This document shows, one piece after another, positions 46,503 to 55,437 of a DNA stretch of 64,000 nt. Source of the DNA: Rhodococcus sp. HNM0563 (lineage in GTDB: Bacteria > Actinomycetota > Actinomycetes > Mycobacteriales > Mycobacteriaceae). Under the pieces are notes generated by a model that was given only the letters and a program-made list of their open reading frames with translations, had not been told where the DNA came from and did not search any database. The position numbers were made by a program, and so were the translations under genes. The stretch is from positions 124,001 to 188,000 of the forward strand of contig NZ_JAASAF010000010.1 of assembly GCF_012726195.1 (NCBI RefSeq), given 5' to 3'. Position 1 is the first letter of the stretch. Each line of letters opens with the position of its first letter.

Positions 46503-46571
46503 CCGGTCAGTATTCAGGTCTCGACCCTGCCCGTGTTCCAGGGGACTACGCCCGTGTTCCGGAGGACTGCG

Positions 46572-47420
46572 TCAGGCGCCGAGTACGTCGGCCAGCTTGG
46601 TGGTGGGGCGGCCGATGAGTCGGCGCAGGTCATGACCATCGGTGTCGAGGGCGCCTGCGGCGATTCCGGCATCGGAGTCGGCGAGGACCTGTGCAAACGG
46701 TGCCGGCACTCCGGCACCCTCGAGCACTGTGGCGTACTCGGCCTGCGGGAGGTCCTTGTAGGTGACCTCGGTGCCGAGGACGCGGGAGAGCACGTCGGCG
46801 ATGTCGCTGTAGGTGAGGTGTTCGTCGCCGCCGAGTTCGTAGGTGACGCCGTTGTGGCCGTCGGTGGTCAGGACAGCTGCGGCCGCCTCGGCGAAATCCT
46901 TGCGGGCGGCGCCGGCGAGGCGGCCGGTGCCTGCCGCACCGAACAGTGCGCCGGCGGCCTTGGCGGTGTCGACGGCCGATTCGTAGTTCTCCCAGTACCA
47001 CCCGTTACGCAGGAGCGTGTGGGCTAGCCCGGACTCGGCGAGCAGTTGCTCGGTGGCCTTGTGCTCGGCGGCGAGCGCCAGAGGAGAGGTGTCCGCTGCG
47101 AGGATCGAGGTGTAGGCGATGGATCCGACTCCGGCGGCTTGTGCGGCCTCGACGATATTGGTGTGCTGCGGCAGGCGCTGGCCGACCTCGCTACCGGAGA
47201 TGAGGAACAGCTTGTCGACGCCGGTGAGTGCCTCGCGTAGTGCAGCGGGGTCGGCGTAGTCGGCGGCGCGAACCTGGACACCGGCGGCAGCGAGATCGGC
47301 GGCCTTGGCGGTGTCACGGACGATCGCGACGATGTCACCGGCGGGGATGCCGCGTTCCTGCAGGGCTGCGATGGTCAGGCGGCCGAGGTGTCCGGCGGCT
47401 CCGGTGACTGCGATGGTCAT
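46572..47420 (-). CDS. NAD(P)-binding SDR/NmrA-type protein, quinone oxidoreductase 2-like
   Basis: 282 residues. Rossmann nucleotide loop TGAAGHLGRLTIAALQERG (near residues 6-24), then VRAADYADPAALREALTGVDKLFLISGS, SIAYTSILAADTSPLALAAEHKATEQ and LLRNGWYWENY. These are the pattern of the YtfG/QorB NAD(P)H:quinone oxidoreductase group. It probably reduces quinones in two-electron steps. GGAGGAGAC lies before the ATG. It is divergent from a one-cysteine HxlR regulator across about 140 bp, matching the qor2-qorR pair described in Corynebacterium, so redox induction is likely. Confidence 0.85.
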   Translation of the reverse strand: MTIAVTGAAGHLGRLTIAALQERGIPAGDIVAIVRDTAKAADLAAAGVQVRAADYADPAALREALTGVDKLFLISGSEVGQRLPQHTNIVEAAQAAGVGSIAYTSILAADTSPLALAAEHKATEQLLAESGLAHTLLRNGWYWENYESAVDTAKAAGALFGAAGTGRLAGAARKDFAEAAAAVLTTDGHNGVTYELGGDEHLTYSDIADVLSRVLGTEVTYKDLPQAEYATVLEGAGVPAPFAQVLADSDAGIAAGALDTDGHDLRRLIGRPTTKLADVLGA

Positions 47421-47495
47421 GTGTCTCCTCCGGTTGAGTTCGCACGCCGAGACGCTCGAACTATTGATGCTTCAACTGTCCCCCATTTATACACT

Positions 47496-47526
47496 TACCT
47501 TTCGATAGCGCAATACTTTCGGTAGC
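47496..47526. promoter_or_regulatory. Imperfect direct repeats in the SDR-HxlR intergenic region
   Basis: TACCTTTCGATAGC (47496-47509) and TACTTTCGGTAGC (47514-47526) are near-identical units 18 bp apart in an otherwise AT-rich divergent gap. They are the best candidates for binding sites of the HxlR regulator encoded 36 bp downstream. DUF24-family operators are usually inverted, so the match is incomplete. Confidence 0.35.
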
Positions 47527-47561
47527 TCTTCCTGATGGTTCGCGAGGTAAAATGGACAGCC

Positions 47562-47936
47562 ATGCGCACCGCCGACCTTCCCGAAGCCAATGTTTTCGCG
47601 CGAGACTGCGCGTCCAGGCCGGTGCTTCAGAACATCACCGGGCGCTGGGGCGCCTTGGTGCTCGCAGCACTCGCCGACGACACCCACCGCTTCTCCGAAC
47701 TGCGCCGTCATGTCGACGGCATCAGCGAACGGATGCTCTCGCAGACCCTGCAGACCCTCGAACGTGACGGCCTCGTACACCGCGAGGTCCTCACGTCCAT
47801 CCCTCCGCACGTCGAGTATTCGCTCACCGGGCTGGGACACCGGATCGTCACGCCGCTGCTCGCCCTCCTGTCTCTCGTTGAGGTCAGCGTGCCGGAGATC
47901 ATCGCGGCGCAGATCGAACATGATCGCAGCCGCTGA
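47562..47936 (+). CDS. HxlR/DUF24 redox-sensing repressor, QorR-like
   Basis: About 124 residues. Winged helix of the HxlR family: CASRPVLQNITGRWGALVLAAL, FSELRRHVDGISERMLSQTL (recognition helix), and LVHREVLTSIPPHVEYSLTGLG (wing). It has exactly one cysteine, Cys16, next to helix 1, the position of the redox-sensing Cys in YodB/QorR/HypR-type regulators. Oxidation or electrophile attack there releases DNA. Together with the divergent quinone-reductase-like gene this predicts a quinone/diamide-responsive switch. The start is uncertain: ATG at 47562 chosen; an in-frame ATG at 47535 would add nine residues. Confidence 0.85.
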   Translation: MRTADLPEANVFARDCASRPVLQNITGRWGALVLAALADDTHRFSELRRHVDGISERMLSQTLQTLERDGLVHREVLTSIPPHVEYSLTGLGHRIVTPLLALLSLVEVSVPEIIAAQIEHDRSR

Positions 47937-48036
47937 GCGTTCGCACCTCGTGCGACGGCAGTTCGCGACCCACTTCGGAGACCTGCGCATGCACGACCGT
48001 GACGTTCCTTGTCGGATACCGGGATCTGCTCGCTTG

Positions 48037-50652
48037 TCATATCCGATCGGAGAGGATCTCGACGTACCCGTCCGTTCCGTTGACACGGATCCGCTGTCCG
48101 TCGCGGATCGAGGCGGTGGCGCCCGGCACCGCGACGACGGCGGGCAGCCCGTACTCTCGCGCGATCACCGCGCCGTGAGTCATCAGTCCACCTACTTCCG
48201 TGACCAGACCTGCGATCGCGACGAACAGCGGCGTCCAGCTCGGGTCGGTGTAGGCGGTCACCAGGATGTCACCCGCTTCCAGATCAGCCCGCGCGATATC
48301 GGAGACCACCCGGGCACGTCCTTCGACAACCCCTGTGGACACGGCCAGGCCGGGCAGTGCACCCGCCGGAAGATCCTCGCGCCGGTACTCGCCCGTGACG
48401 ATCTCGCCGTTCGAGGTGAGCACGCGCGGCGGCGTGAGCGCTCGGAACGAGCGGAACTCTTCTCGCCGTTCGCGCACGAGTTCTCGGGGTGCGTGCTGTG
48501 TGCGCACCACCTCGCGGACTTCGTCGAAACGTAGGTAGAAGATGTCGTCGGTTCGTTGCAGCACTCCTGCCCGGACGAGGCGTTCGGCTTCGCCGAGGAG
48601 CGCTTGTTTGTAGAGGAAGTAGCGGCAGACCATTGCGTACTTCGGATACTCGCGGTAACCGGCGAAGGTGCGGACGCGGTCGATCACGGCCTTGGTTTCG
48701 TCCGCTTTGCGGTCCCCGTCGGGAAGCGCGCGGAGCCGTTCGAGTACCTCGTCTTCCTTCTGTCGCGCCGTGCGCAGTCCGTCGTCGAAACGTCGTCTGG
48801 CGGCACCCGGTTCGAAGTTCGCGAGGTTGCCGAGGATGGTCGGGACGAGTGCGGTGGGGTGCTCGCGCCACCGCGGCCTGGTGATGTCGATCTCGCCGAC
48901 GCAGCGCATCCCGTACTTGTCGAGGTACGAGTCGAGGGCGTCTCGGGCTTCCCCTCCGCCGGGCAGTGTGGCCAATGCGTCGAGGAACTGCGCGTCGCCG
49001 AGGCCTGCCCCCTCGACGCTCTGGAGGAATGCGACGACCTCAGGGTGGGGCCGGATCGCGTCGGCAACGTCGAGCAGCTCGAGGCCCATTTCGGAGGTGA
49101 TGTTGTGGGGGACGGATTGCGTCAGGGCGTCGACGGCATTCTTCTCTCCCAACCACTCGTCAAGATGCTCACGCAACCACGTTGCGCCGTCCAAGGAAGC
49201 CCTGATCGCTCGAGAGCTCTTCGGTGCGAAGAGGATTCGGCGAAGTTCCAGGATGTCTGCGTCGATGAGGTCGAGGAGCGCAAGCCCGGTTCGGGTTCGG
49301 ATGTCGTGGGCCAGCACCGAGATGGAGGCTTCGCTGTCTGCGATCAGTTCGGTGGCGAGCGCGTCGTCGGTCTCGATCGGGGCATGCGGGGCGCCGGCAG
49401 CCGAGCTCCGGTCGGTCGGTACATCCGGGCGGGTACGAACGAAACCGCGTTCGACGATGGTCTTCAGTGCGTCGCCGACGAGCGGTTCGGAGCTGCCGAG
49501 GGCCGCGATCAGGCCTGCACTCGCCGTGGGCGATGCGAGTCGGTCGGTGACGTCGACGAACAGCCGGCCCCCTGCATCGCGCATGGGTGCCGTACTCGTC
49601 ATCTGCCAGACAGAGAGCCCCAGCGGTTTGATGGCGTCGGTCATCATCTGCTGGTGTCCGACCGACACATACACCCGGTTCGCGTCGTCGGGAGCCTCGG
49701 GAATCGGGAACAGTGTGGTAATGGGCCGGCTCTGGACGATCCGGAATTCATCGTCGACGAGGCACCATTCGATGTCCTGGGGTCGCCCGAAGTGGGTTTC
49801 GATGTCGCGGCCGAGCTGCGCGAGTCGTACTGCCTGCTCGTCGGCCAGTACCGGCCGGATCTGCTCTTCCGATTCGAGGATGCGGGTTCTCGTGCCTCCG
49901 GCCGGATCTGCCTCGACGGCGAGTTCTTTTGTCGCCACAGATCTGTCGGTGACGTTGCCGTCACGCACCTTGTAGACGTCTGCCTCGACGAAACCGGAGA
50001 CCAGGGCCTCACCGAATCCGTATCCGGCGTCGATGCATACGACGGTGCGATCGCAGGTGAGCGGATCGGCGGTGAACAGGATCCCAGAGGCCTGCGCGAA
50101 TGCCATGCGCTGGACGATGACCGCCATGTGGACCGCGCGGTGGTCGTACCCGTTCCGTAGCCGGTAGGTGACGGAACGTTCGGTGAACAGCGAGGCCCAG
50201 CACCGGCTGACGTGTCGAAGGATCTCCACTGATCCGGTGATGTTGAGGTAGGTGTCCTGCTGACCGGCGAAGGAGGCGTCGGGCAGGTCCTCGGCGGTTG
50301 CGCTCGAGCGGATGGCATACGCGCCGTGTGCACCGAGCGCAGCGTGTGCGTCGGTGATCGTCACGGCCACGTCGTCGGGGATCGGGCACTGTTCGATCGC
50401 GCGACGGATGTCCGCGCTCGTTGCGCTGATCCGCTCGCGGTCGTGGTGGTCCAGTCCCGCGATCCGGTCGATCAACGCGTCGAACCGGGGTGCGGCGGTG
50501 ACGATCCGCTGGAAGGCGTCCGTCGTCACGCAGAAGCCGTCTGGCACGTGTGTGCCCGGGATGCGCGACAGTTCACCGAGGTTCGCGCCTTTACCTCCCA
50601 CCCGTGCGATATCTGTGCGGTCGATCTCGTCGAAGCCCAGCACGTAGTCCAT
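48037..50652 (-). CDS. rph: Rifampin phosphotransferase
   Basis: 871 residues. PEP-synthase-like architecture, but with the domain order and length of Rph, which inactivates rifamycins: ATP + rifampin + water to phospho-rifampin, AMP and phosphate. ATP-grasp domain about 1-320 (GGKGANLGELSRIPGTHVP, YAIRSSATAEDLPDASFAGQ, VQSRPITTL). Rifampin-binding helical domain about 330-760. Swivelling His domain with catalytic His826 in EVGGLMTHGAVIAREYGLPAV, where Listeria Rph uses His825. The lack of a C-terminal PEP-binding barrel rules out a true PEP synthase. ATG at 50652 matches the family; open frame upstream is Arg-rich shadow. A candidate rifamycin-responsive element lies about 120 bp upstream. 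Confidence 0.9.
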   Translation of the reverse strand: MDYVLGFDEIDRTDIARVGGKGANLGELSRIPGTHVPDGFCVTTDAFQRIVTAAPRFDALIDRIAGLDHHDRERISATSADIRRAIEQCPIPDDVAVTITDAHAALGAHGAYAIRSSATAEDLPDASFAGQQDTYLNITGSVEILRHVSRCWASLFTERSVTYRLRNGYDHRAVHMAVIVQRMAFAQASGILFTADPLTCDRTVVCIDAGYGFGEALVSGFVEADVYKVRDGNVTDRSVATKELAVEADPAGGTRTRILESEEQIRPVLADEQAVRLAQLGRDIETHFGRPQDIEWCLVDDEFRIVQSRPITTLFPIPEAPDDANRVYVSVGHQQMMTDAIKPLGLSVWQMTSTAPMRDAGGRLFVDVTDRLASPTASAGLIAALGSSEPLVGDALKTIVERGFVRTRPDVPTDRSSAAGAPHAPIETDDALATELIADSEASISVLAHDIRTRTGLALLDLIDADILELRRILFAPKSSRAIRASLDGATWLREHLDEWLGEKNAVDALTQSVPHNITSEMGLELLDVADAIRPHPEVVAFLQSVEGAGLGDAQFLDALATLPGGGEARDALDSYLDKYGMRCVGEIDITRPRWREHPTALVPTILGNLANFEPGAARRRFDDGLRTARQKEDEVLERLRALPDGDRKADETKAVIDRVRTFAGYREYPKYAMVCRYFLYKQALLGEAERLVRAGVLQRTDDIFYLRFDEVREVVRTQHAPRELVRERREEFRSFRALTPPRVLTSNGEIVTGEYRREDLPAGALPGLAVSTGVVEGRARVVSDIARADLEAGDILVTAYTDPSWTPLFVAIAGLVTEVGGLMTHGAVIAREYGLPAVVAVPGATASIRDGQRIRVNGTDGYVEILSDRI

Positions 50653-50767
50653 TCGCTGCTCCTGACCTGTGGTGTCGGCATGTGAGAGGCGAGTATGGAC
50701 CAATTTTCGGGGCCTCATGAGCGGCATCGATCGTGTATAACGTGAAAGGGGGGCGGAGAAGTCTCGC

Positions 50768-50783
50768 ACGCTTGCCGCAGCCG
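50768..50783 (-). promoter_or_regulatory. Candidate rifamycin-associated element (RAE)
   Basis: Around 50770-50781 the plus strand reads GCTTGCCGCAGC, close to a CTTGC-x-GCAAG palindrome. Rifamycin-inactivating genes in actinomycetes are preceded by a short conserved inverted repeat (RAE) needed for induction; as I remember it, its core is of this CTTGCgGCAAG kind. It lies about 120 bp before rph, upstream of a TTATAC-like -10 at about 50736. Consensus recalled from memory, so tentative. Confidence 0.35.
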
Positions 50784-50876
50784 AAGTCGTCGGCTGCGAG
50801 TTGGTGTCCATTCCGATGGTTCGTGACGGATAGTTCGGTACACCAACCGTCATTTCCGACGCCGAACGGGTCGCAG

Positions 50877-51779
50877 CTACGCGGGTCGGGGTGCGCGAAG
50901 TCGGTCGACGATGATGCTGCGGGCGGCTCGGCCTTCGGGTGTGGGGGTCAGCGGGTAGACATGCAGCAGCCCGTCGCCCGGGTGATAGTCGACCTCGATC
51001 CCTTCTGCCGTCGCCTTGTCCACGAGCAGCCGGGTGTCTGGATAGATGATGTCGCGGGTGCCGATGAACACGGTGAGAGGGCCGAGTCCGTGCAGGTCGG
51101 CGGCGAGTGGGCTCACCCATGGGTGATCGAGGGCGAGATCGCGGCGCCAGTGGTCGATGAATACGCGGGTGCCCTCGCGGGCGAGCCATGGATCGGTGGG
51201 TTGGACGATGTCGATCTCGGGGTTGGACAGGGACAGATCGAGTGCCGCCGAGATGAGAACCGTTCGCGGCAGTGTCAGGGCGTGCTCATCGCGGAGGGTG
51301 ATCGCCGCCGAGAGCGCGATCTGCCCGCCCGCGGAATCACCGGCGATGCACGCGGTGCCGTACCGGTCGTGATTGGTCCGGACGAGGTCGGCGATCATGG
51401 GGACGACCTGCCCGGCGGTACCGAACGGCACCAGAGGGTAGATCGGCACGGTGACGGTGGTCTGCGCGACCGCGGCGATCTGCGCCGCGAGATGCCAATG
51501 CTGCGAGACGATTTCGTTGACCCATCCCCCGCCGTGGACGTAGACGGTACTTCCGTGCGGCGTTCCTGAGATGGGCGCGATCGTGTAGATGGGCCACTGT
51601 CCGCTGCGGTCGAGCGTCACGGTTACGTCGCGCCGCAATCGTGCCGGCGGGCCGTAGGGCCGCGGGCGGAGCGAGACTTCCGTCAGGTGTGCGCGTGCGG
51701 TCACCGGATCGAGGTAGTTGCGGTTTCGGCGCATCGCTTTGATGACCGTGGGCAGGAGACGACTCGGTACGCTCGGCAA
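50877..51779 (-). CDS. Alpha/beta hydrolase, HSL-type esterase/lipase
   Basis: 300 residues. Oxyanion-hole motif YVHGGGWVNE and nucleophile elbow CIAGDSAGGQIAL (GDSAGG) place it in the hormone-sensitive-lipase group. The catalytic Asp is likely in FIGTRDIIYPDT and the His in GDGLLHVYPLTP. It probably hydrolyses short acyl esters. The start appears to be TTG at 51779, because a good ribosome site, GGAGG (51785-51789), is five bases upstream; an ATG at codon 16 is the alternative. No signal peptide. It lies between rph and the cupin gene, all on the minus strand. Confidence 0.85.
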   Translation of the reverse strand: MPSVPSRLLPTVIKAMRRNRNYLDPVTARAHLTEVSLRPRPYGPPARLRRDVTVTLDRSGQWPIYTIAPISGTPHGSTVYVHGGGWVNEIVSQHWHLAAQIAAVAQTTVTVPIYPLVPFGTAGQVVPMIADLVRTNHDRYGTACIAGDSAGGQIALSAAITLRDEHALTLPRTVLISAALDLSLSNPEIDIVQPTDPWLAREGTRVFIDHWRRDLALDHPWVSPLAADLHGLGPLTVFIGTRDIIYPDTRLLVDKATAEGIEVDYHPGDGLLHVYPLTPTPEGRAARSIIVDRLRAPRPA

Positions 51780-51933
51780 TGCGTCCTCCAGTGTTCGGCG
51801 GTGGAACCCGGCCCGGCCGTCGGGTCGCGGTCGGTGTTGGAGCCCACTCTAGGTCCGGATCCGTGCGTGTCGGGGCAGGCAGGCACACCTCGGGCACCGC
51901 GTACTTCGACCTCTGCGGCACTCCCGGTGGGAT

Positions 51934-52389
51934 TCAGCCGGTGGCGCAGGCGGGCGCTGGCACGTCCTCGAACAGTGGCGCTCCGATCGGCGTGAGGTAC
52001 ACGACGTCGAGGACCACCGGCACTGTGCCGATATTGCGGCCGACATGCATGTGGTCGGCTCCTGCAGGTTCGTCGATCACCTCTCCTGCGTTGTAGATCA
52101 CCGGCTCGCAATCCGCTCCGGGATGTGTGAGTGTGCCGGACCGGACGATGCCGAGGACGGGTCCGTCGTGATAGTGCCACCCTGTGGTTCCGCCCGGATC
52201 GATGGTGATCTCTCGCGCTACGGTGTGCACCCCGTCGGGCACGAACGGCAGCAGGTTCGGGGGGATCTCGATGTCCACCCACGTCACGCCCGACAGTCCC
52301 TCACTCGGCGTGGCGTGCGCCCACCCGGGCACCGCGACGGATCCGGCGAGCACCATCGCCGCGAGCACACCACGCAGGGGCCGTCTCAT
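51934..52389 (-). CDS. Secreted cupin-domain protein
   Basis: About 151 residues. Sec signal peptide (MRRPLRGVLAAMVLAGSVAVPGWAHA, cleavage after AHA or HAT), then a single cupin barrel. The metal-ligand pattern is seen: TTGWHYHDG with two His in motif 1, and GADHMHVGRN in motif 2 with another His. GVHTVAREITIDPGGTTG is the strand before motif 1. Function unknown; it may be a small sugar- or hormone-like ligand binder or an enzyme outside the cell. Either ATG at 52389 or GTG at 52395 could start; no ribosome site is evident for either. It is divergent from jetA. Confidence 0.75.
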   Translation of the reverse strand: MRRPLRGVLAAMVLAGSVAVPGWAHATPSEGLSGVTWVDIEIPPNLLPFVPDGVHTVAREITIDPGGTTGWHYHDGPVLGIVRSGTLTHPGADCEPVIYNAGEVIDEPAGADHMHVGRNIGTVPVVLDVVYLTPIGAPLFEDVPAPACATG

Positions 52390-52492
52390 GGTCACGGAGG
52401 TTACCGCTCGCGCGCCCCGGTCACAGGGCGAACGCGCATACCGGTCGCCGACACGGACCGTGGGTGATGCGAGACCGAGGGCGCCGTCCGCC

Positions 52493-52498
52493 TACCCT
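52493..52498 (+). promoter_or_regulatory. Candidate -10 box for leaderless jetABC transcript
   Basis: TACCCT ends six bases before the GTG of jetA (52505), with no ribosome site between. This would make a leaderless operon message. No operator-like symmetry was seen in the 110-bp gap to the cupin gene. Confidence 0.4.
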
Positions 52499-52504
52499 GT
52501 CACG

Positions 52505-54028
52505 GTGAACGAAACAGGTCGATCCCGCGTCGGAGCGGTCGAGGACGCGCTGGTGCGGGACGACCGGCTGCGGTTGTTCTCGTTCGCGACCGCAGAGAAG
52601 CGCACCCACTATCTGTGGGTTCTGCGGGCATTCGACCACGCGCGCGGCAACTACACGGTGCTTCTGCACGCCGGGGAGGTCGAGACCGTTCTGAGCCGCA
52701 TCGTCGCGGACGGCACCGGCGACGTTCCCGGCGCCTCGGACATTCCGGCGCTGCTCGAGCAGCTCCACAACTGGGGCGTGCTCGAACGTAGCTACGACGG
52801 TACCCGGGCTGCCACGCTCGCCGAATACCGCAATCGTCATTACGTCTACCAGTTCGGGCAGGCCGGTTACCGGGCGTTCCGTGCGGTCGAGGATGTGCTC
52901 TCGTCGCGCGGGGAGGACGTGTCGTTGTCACGGTTGGCACTGGCGGATCTGCTCGCCGACCTCACCGAACTCGCCGACGCCAACGCCGCAGGCGACGGTG
53001 AACTCGTCTATCGCAAGCTGAGCCGGCTCGATGCGACGCTGTCGGACATGGCCGAGCGCGCCGCCCGGTTCTATCTCGTGCTCGGCGATCTGGTGCGCAC
53101 CACCGAGATCACCCCTGAGCTTTTCCTCGACCAGAAGGACGCGCTGCTCACGCACATGCGCGAGTTCAGTTCCGATCTTGCCCGCTACGCCCCGAAGCTC
53201 ACCGCCGCCCTCGACCGGGTGCACGCCACCGGCGCCGAGACCCTGCCGACGCTCGCGGCACAGCACGACGAGCGGGTGTTGCTCGCGCTCGAGGAACGCG
53301 AGGCCGACTGGCGGTTGCGCTGGCGTGGGGTCGAGCATTGGTTCGTCGGTGTGGGGTCCTCGCCGAGCGAAGCGGAGCGGCTGCGCGGCGCGACGAGCAA
53401 TGCGATCTCGGCGGTGTTGTCGCTGCTGCGGCGTCTGACCGAGCAACGGCGTGGCGGTGTCAGCCGCGAATCGCAGTTACGACACCTGGCGGGATGGTTT
53501 GCGAACGCGCCCACCGAGGAGGCCGCGCACGCCCTGTTCGGGGCCGTGTTCGACCTGGGACGGCCCCGGCATTTCTCGGTACCGCATCCCGACGCGGACG
53601 TCGTTCCGGTCACCCGGTCGTGGTGGGAGGCGCCGCCGGTGGAGATCGCGCGCACTCTTGCCGAGACGGGACGTCGGCCTGCCGCGGGTGCGCCCGGCCG
53701 GATCCAGCGCAATGACGCTGGGGTGCGCAGATTGCGGGAGAAGCAACTCGAGACGCAGCGGCGCCGCGCGCAGGCCGCGAAGTCGCTGGCGGTCGGTGGG
53801 GTGCGGGAGCGGGAGCTTTCGGAGCCGGAAACCGAGGTGTTGTTGGGTTTGCTGGATGCGGCGTTGTCGGCGCGGGTGCCGGTCAGTGGCCGGGTGCGGC
53901 CGGATGAGGGGACGTCGGGGACCCAGAATGGGGTGAAGCTCACGTTGCGGCCGAGTGAGGAGTCGATGGTGGTGCGCACCGCGCGGGGCAGTCTGTATCT
54001 GGATCATCTGTCGGTGGAGGTGCAGTGA
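52505..54028 (+). CDS. jetA: Wadjet type II subunit JetA (TIGR02677/DUF2397)
   Basis: 507 residues. The opening RDDRLRLFSFATAEKRTHYLWVLR, the FEHARxNYTxxLH-type segment (FDHARGNYTVLLHAGEV), LEQLHNWGVLERSYDG, and the long helical middle are typical of TIGR02677, the kleisin-like JetA subunit of type II Wadjet. The C-terminal quarter (about 400-507) is basic, with RRLREKQLETQRRRAQAAKS, then a short strand-rich end. Wadjet complexes are SMC/MukBEF relatives that extrude loops and cut small circular plasmids. Start by alignment at GTG 52505; the frame is open 320 bases upstream over the cupin gene. JetB overlaps its stop by four bases. Confidence 0.88.
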   Translation: MNETGRSRVGAVEDALVRDDRLRLFSFATAEKRTHYLWVLRAFDHARGNYTVLLHAGEVETVLSRIVADGTGDVPGASDIPALLEQLHNWGVLERSYDGTRAATLAEYRNRHYVYQFGQAGYRAFRAVEDVLSSRGEDVSLSRLALADLLADLTELADANAAGDGELVYRKLSRLDATLSDMAERAARFYLVLGDLVRTTEITPELFLDQKDALLTHMREFSSDLARYAPKLTAALDRVHATGAETLPTLAAQHDERVLLALEEREADWRLRWRGVEHWFVGVGSSPSEAERLRGATSNAISAVLSLLRRLTEQRRGGVSRESQLRHLAGWFANAPTEEAAHALFGAVFDLGRPRHFSVPHPDADVVPVTRSWWEAPPVEIARTLAETGRRPAAGAPGRIQRNDAGVRRLREKQLETQRRRAQAAKSLAVGGVRERELSEPETEVLLGLLDAALSARVPVSGRVRPDEGTSGTQNGVKLTLRPSEESMVVRTARGSLYLDHLSVEVQ

Positions 54029-55437
54029 AGGCGCGGTCGATTGCGTCGGTCGATCTCGATTCGTATCAGCGTGCGGCGCGGCTGATCCTGACGCACCATC
54101 TGGTGACGACGACGTTCCCGGATCGGTCGGCGTTGTCGTCGCTGCGCCGGTGGGCGACGGAGTTGCGTGAGGATCTGCTTGCGACGTTCGGGTATCGGCT
54201 CGAGGTCACCGAGACCACGGCGCGGTTGTTCACGGTCGCCGATCGGCTCGATCCGGGTTCGGGGACGACTACGGCGACGGATCGGCCGTTCGATCGTCGT
54301 CGGTATGCGTATCTGGCGTTGGCGATCGCGGCCTTGGGGCGTGGTGGTGGTCAGATCACGTTGTCGGAGTTGGCCGATCATGTGGCGTCGGATGCGGGCC
54401 GGGTGGACGGCGTCGATCTCGATACCGGGCGTGCGGCCGACCGGGATGCGTTCGTCGATGCGGTGGCGTGGTTGACGGTGCGGGGTGCGTTGGCGCTCGC
54501 CGATGGTGATGCGGGTGGCTGGGCGAGTGATCCGGGCCGCGGGGAGGCGCTCTACGACATCGATCGTGCCGTGGTCGCCGCGATGTTCCGGCCGCCGCGG
54601 GCGTTGCAGCATCTGACGTCGGTGCGGGCGTTGCTCGGATCGTCCGTGCCGCACGGTGATTCCGGTGAGGTGCGGCGGCGGGTACGGCGCGCGCTGGTGC
54701 AGAAGCCGGTGGTCTACGCCGAGGAGTTGTCCGACGACGAGGCGTTGCAGTTGGCGTTGCCGCGTACCACCGACGAGGTGGAGTTGTTGACGGGTCTGGT
54801 GTGTGAGCGGCGGGCCGAGGGGGTGGCGTTGGTCGATACGTCGGGTCGGTTGTCGGATGTGCGGTTCCCGAACACGGGGACTGTCGCGCAGGTCGCGTTG
54901 CTTCTTGCCGGGGAGATCTGCGATCGGGTGTTGGATCCGGATGCTGCGGCGCCGGAGATGATGCCGCTGCCTGCGGATGCTCACGATGCTCTGGTGGCGG
55001 CGATCGACGGCGCGATTCCGCGGTCGGGGTTGTTCACACCGTTGGTGTCCGCGGCGCCGGGCGAGTTCGTCGATCGCCCCGAGGGTGTGCCCGAGCGTGC
55101 GGTTGCGACGCATCCGCTGATCGAGAATTCGTGGATTACGGGCACGATCGGGCGGCTCGTCCACACCTACGGGCGGACGTTCGCTGCGCAGTGGCAGGCG
55201 GATCCGGTGGGGCTCGCGCGGGCGGCGACGGAGCGGCTCGAGCAGATGCGGCTGGTGGTGCGGACGGCCGGTGGGGTGCTGGCGTTGCCGGCGCTGGCGC
55301 GGTTCCGTGGGGTGACGGTCAGTGTGCGCAAACGTGATCCGGAGATCGATCTGTTTCCTGATTCGTCGCCGCCCGGTGATCTGCCCAGCAGTTCGGCTTC
55401 CACTGTTTCCGATTCGATCGACACGGAGATCTCATGA
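54025..55437 (+). CDS. jetB: Wadjet type II subunit JetB (TIGR02678/DUF2398)
   Basis: 470 residues. Opening YQRAARLILTHHLVTTTFPD, LRRWATELREDLLATFGYRLEVTETTARLF, RRRYAYLALAIAALGRGGGQITLSELADHV, and GALALADGDAGGW match the TIGR02678 pattern (MukE-like winged-helix subunit JetB). Further conserved blocks include EGVALVDTSGRLSDVRFPNTGTVAQVALLLAGEICD and AQWQADPVGLARAATERLEQ. It bridges the JetC heads and JetA. GTG start overlaps the jetA stop, with GGAGG four bases upstream; its stop overlaps the jetC ATG (ATGA). Base composition equals its neighbours. Confidence 0.88.
   Translation: MKARSIASVDLDSYQRAARLILTHHLVTTTFPDRSALSSLRRWATELREDLLATFGYRLEVTETTARLFTVADRLDPGSGTTTATDRPFDRRRYAYLALAIAALGRGGGQITLSELADHVASDAGRVDGVDLDTGRAADRDAFVDAVAWLTVRGALALADGDAGGWASDPGRGEALYDIDRAVVAAMFRPPRALQHLTSVRALLGSSVPHGDSGEVRRRVRRALVQKPVVYAEELSDDEALQLALPRTTDEVELLTGLVCERRAEGVALVDTSGRLSDVRFPNTGTVAQVALLLAGEICDRVLDPDAAAPEMMPLPADAHDALVAAIDGAIPRSGLFTPLVSAAPGEFVDRPEGVPERAVATHPLIENSWITGTIGRLVHTYGRTFAAQWQADPVGLARAATERLEQMRLVVRTAGGVLALPALARFRGVTVSVRKRDPEIDLFPDSSPPGDLPSSSASTVSDSIDTEIS

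Noticed and set aside
48037-50652. Phosphoenolpyruvate synthase (ppsA)
   Set aside because: The C-terminal PEP-binding TIM barrel is missing and the His domain is last, which is the Rph order and length.
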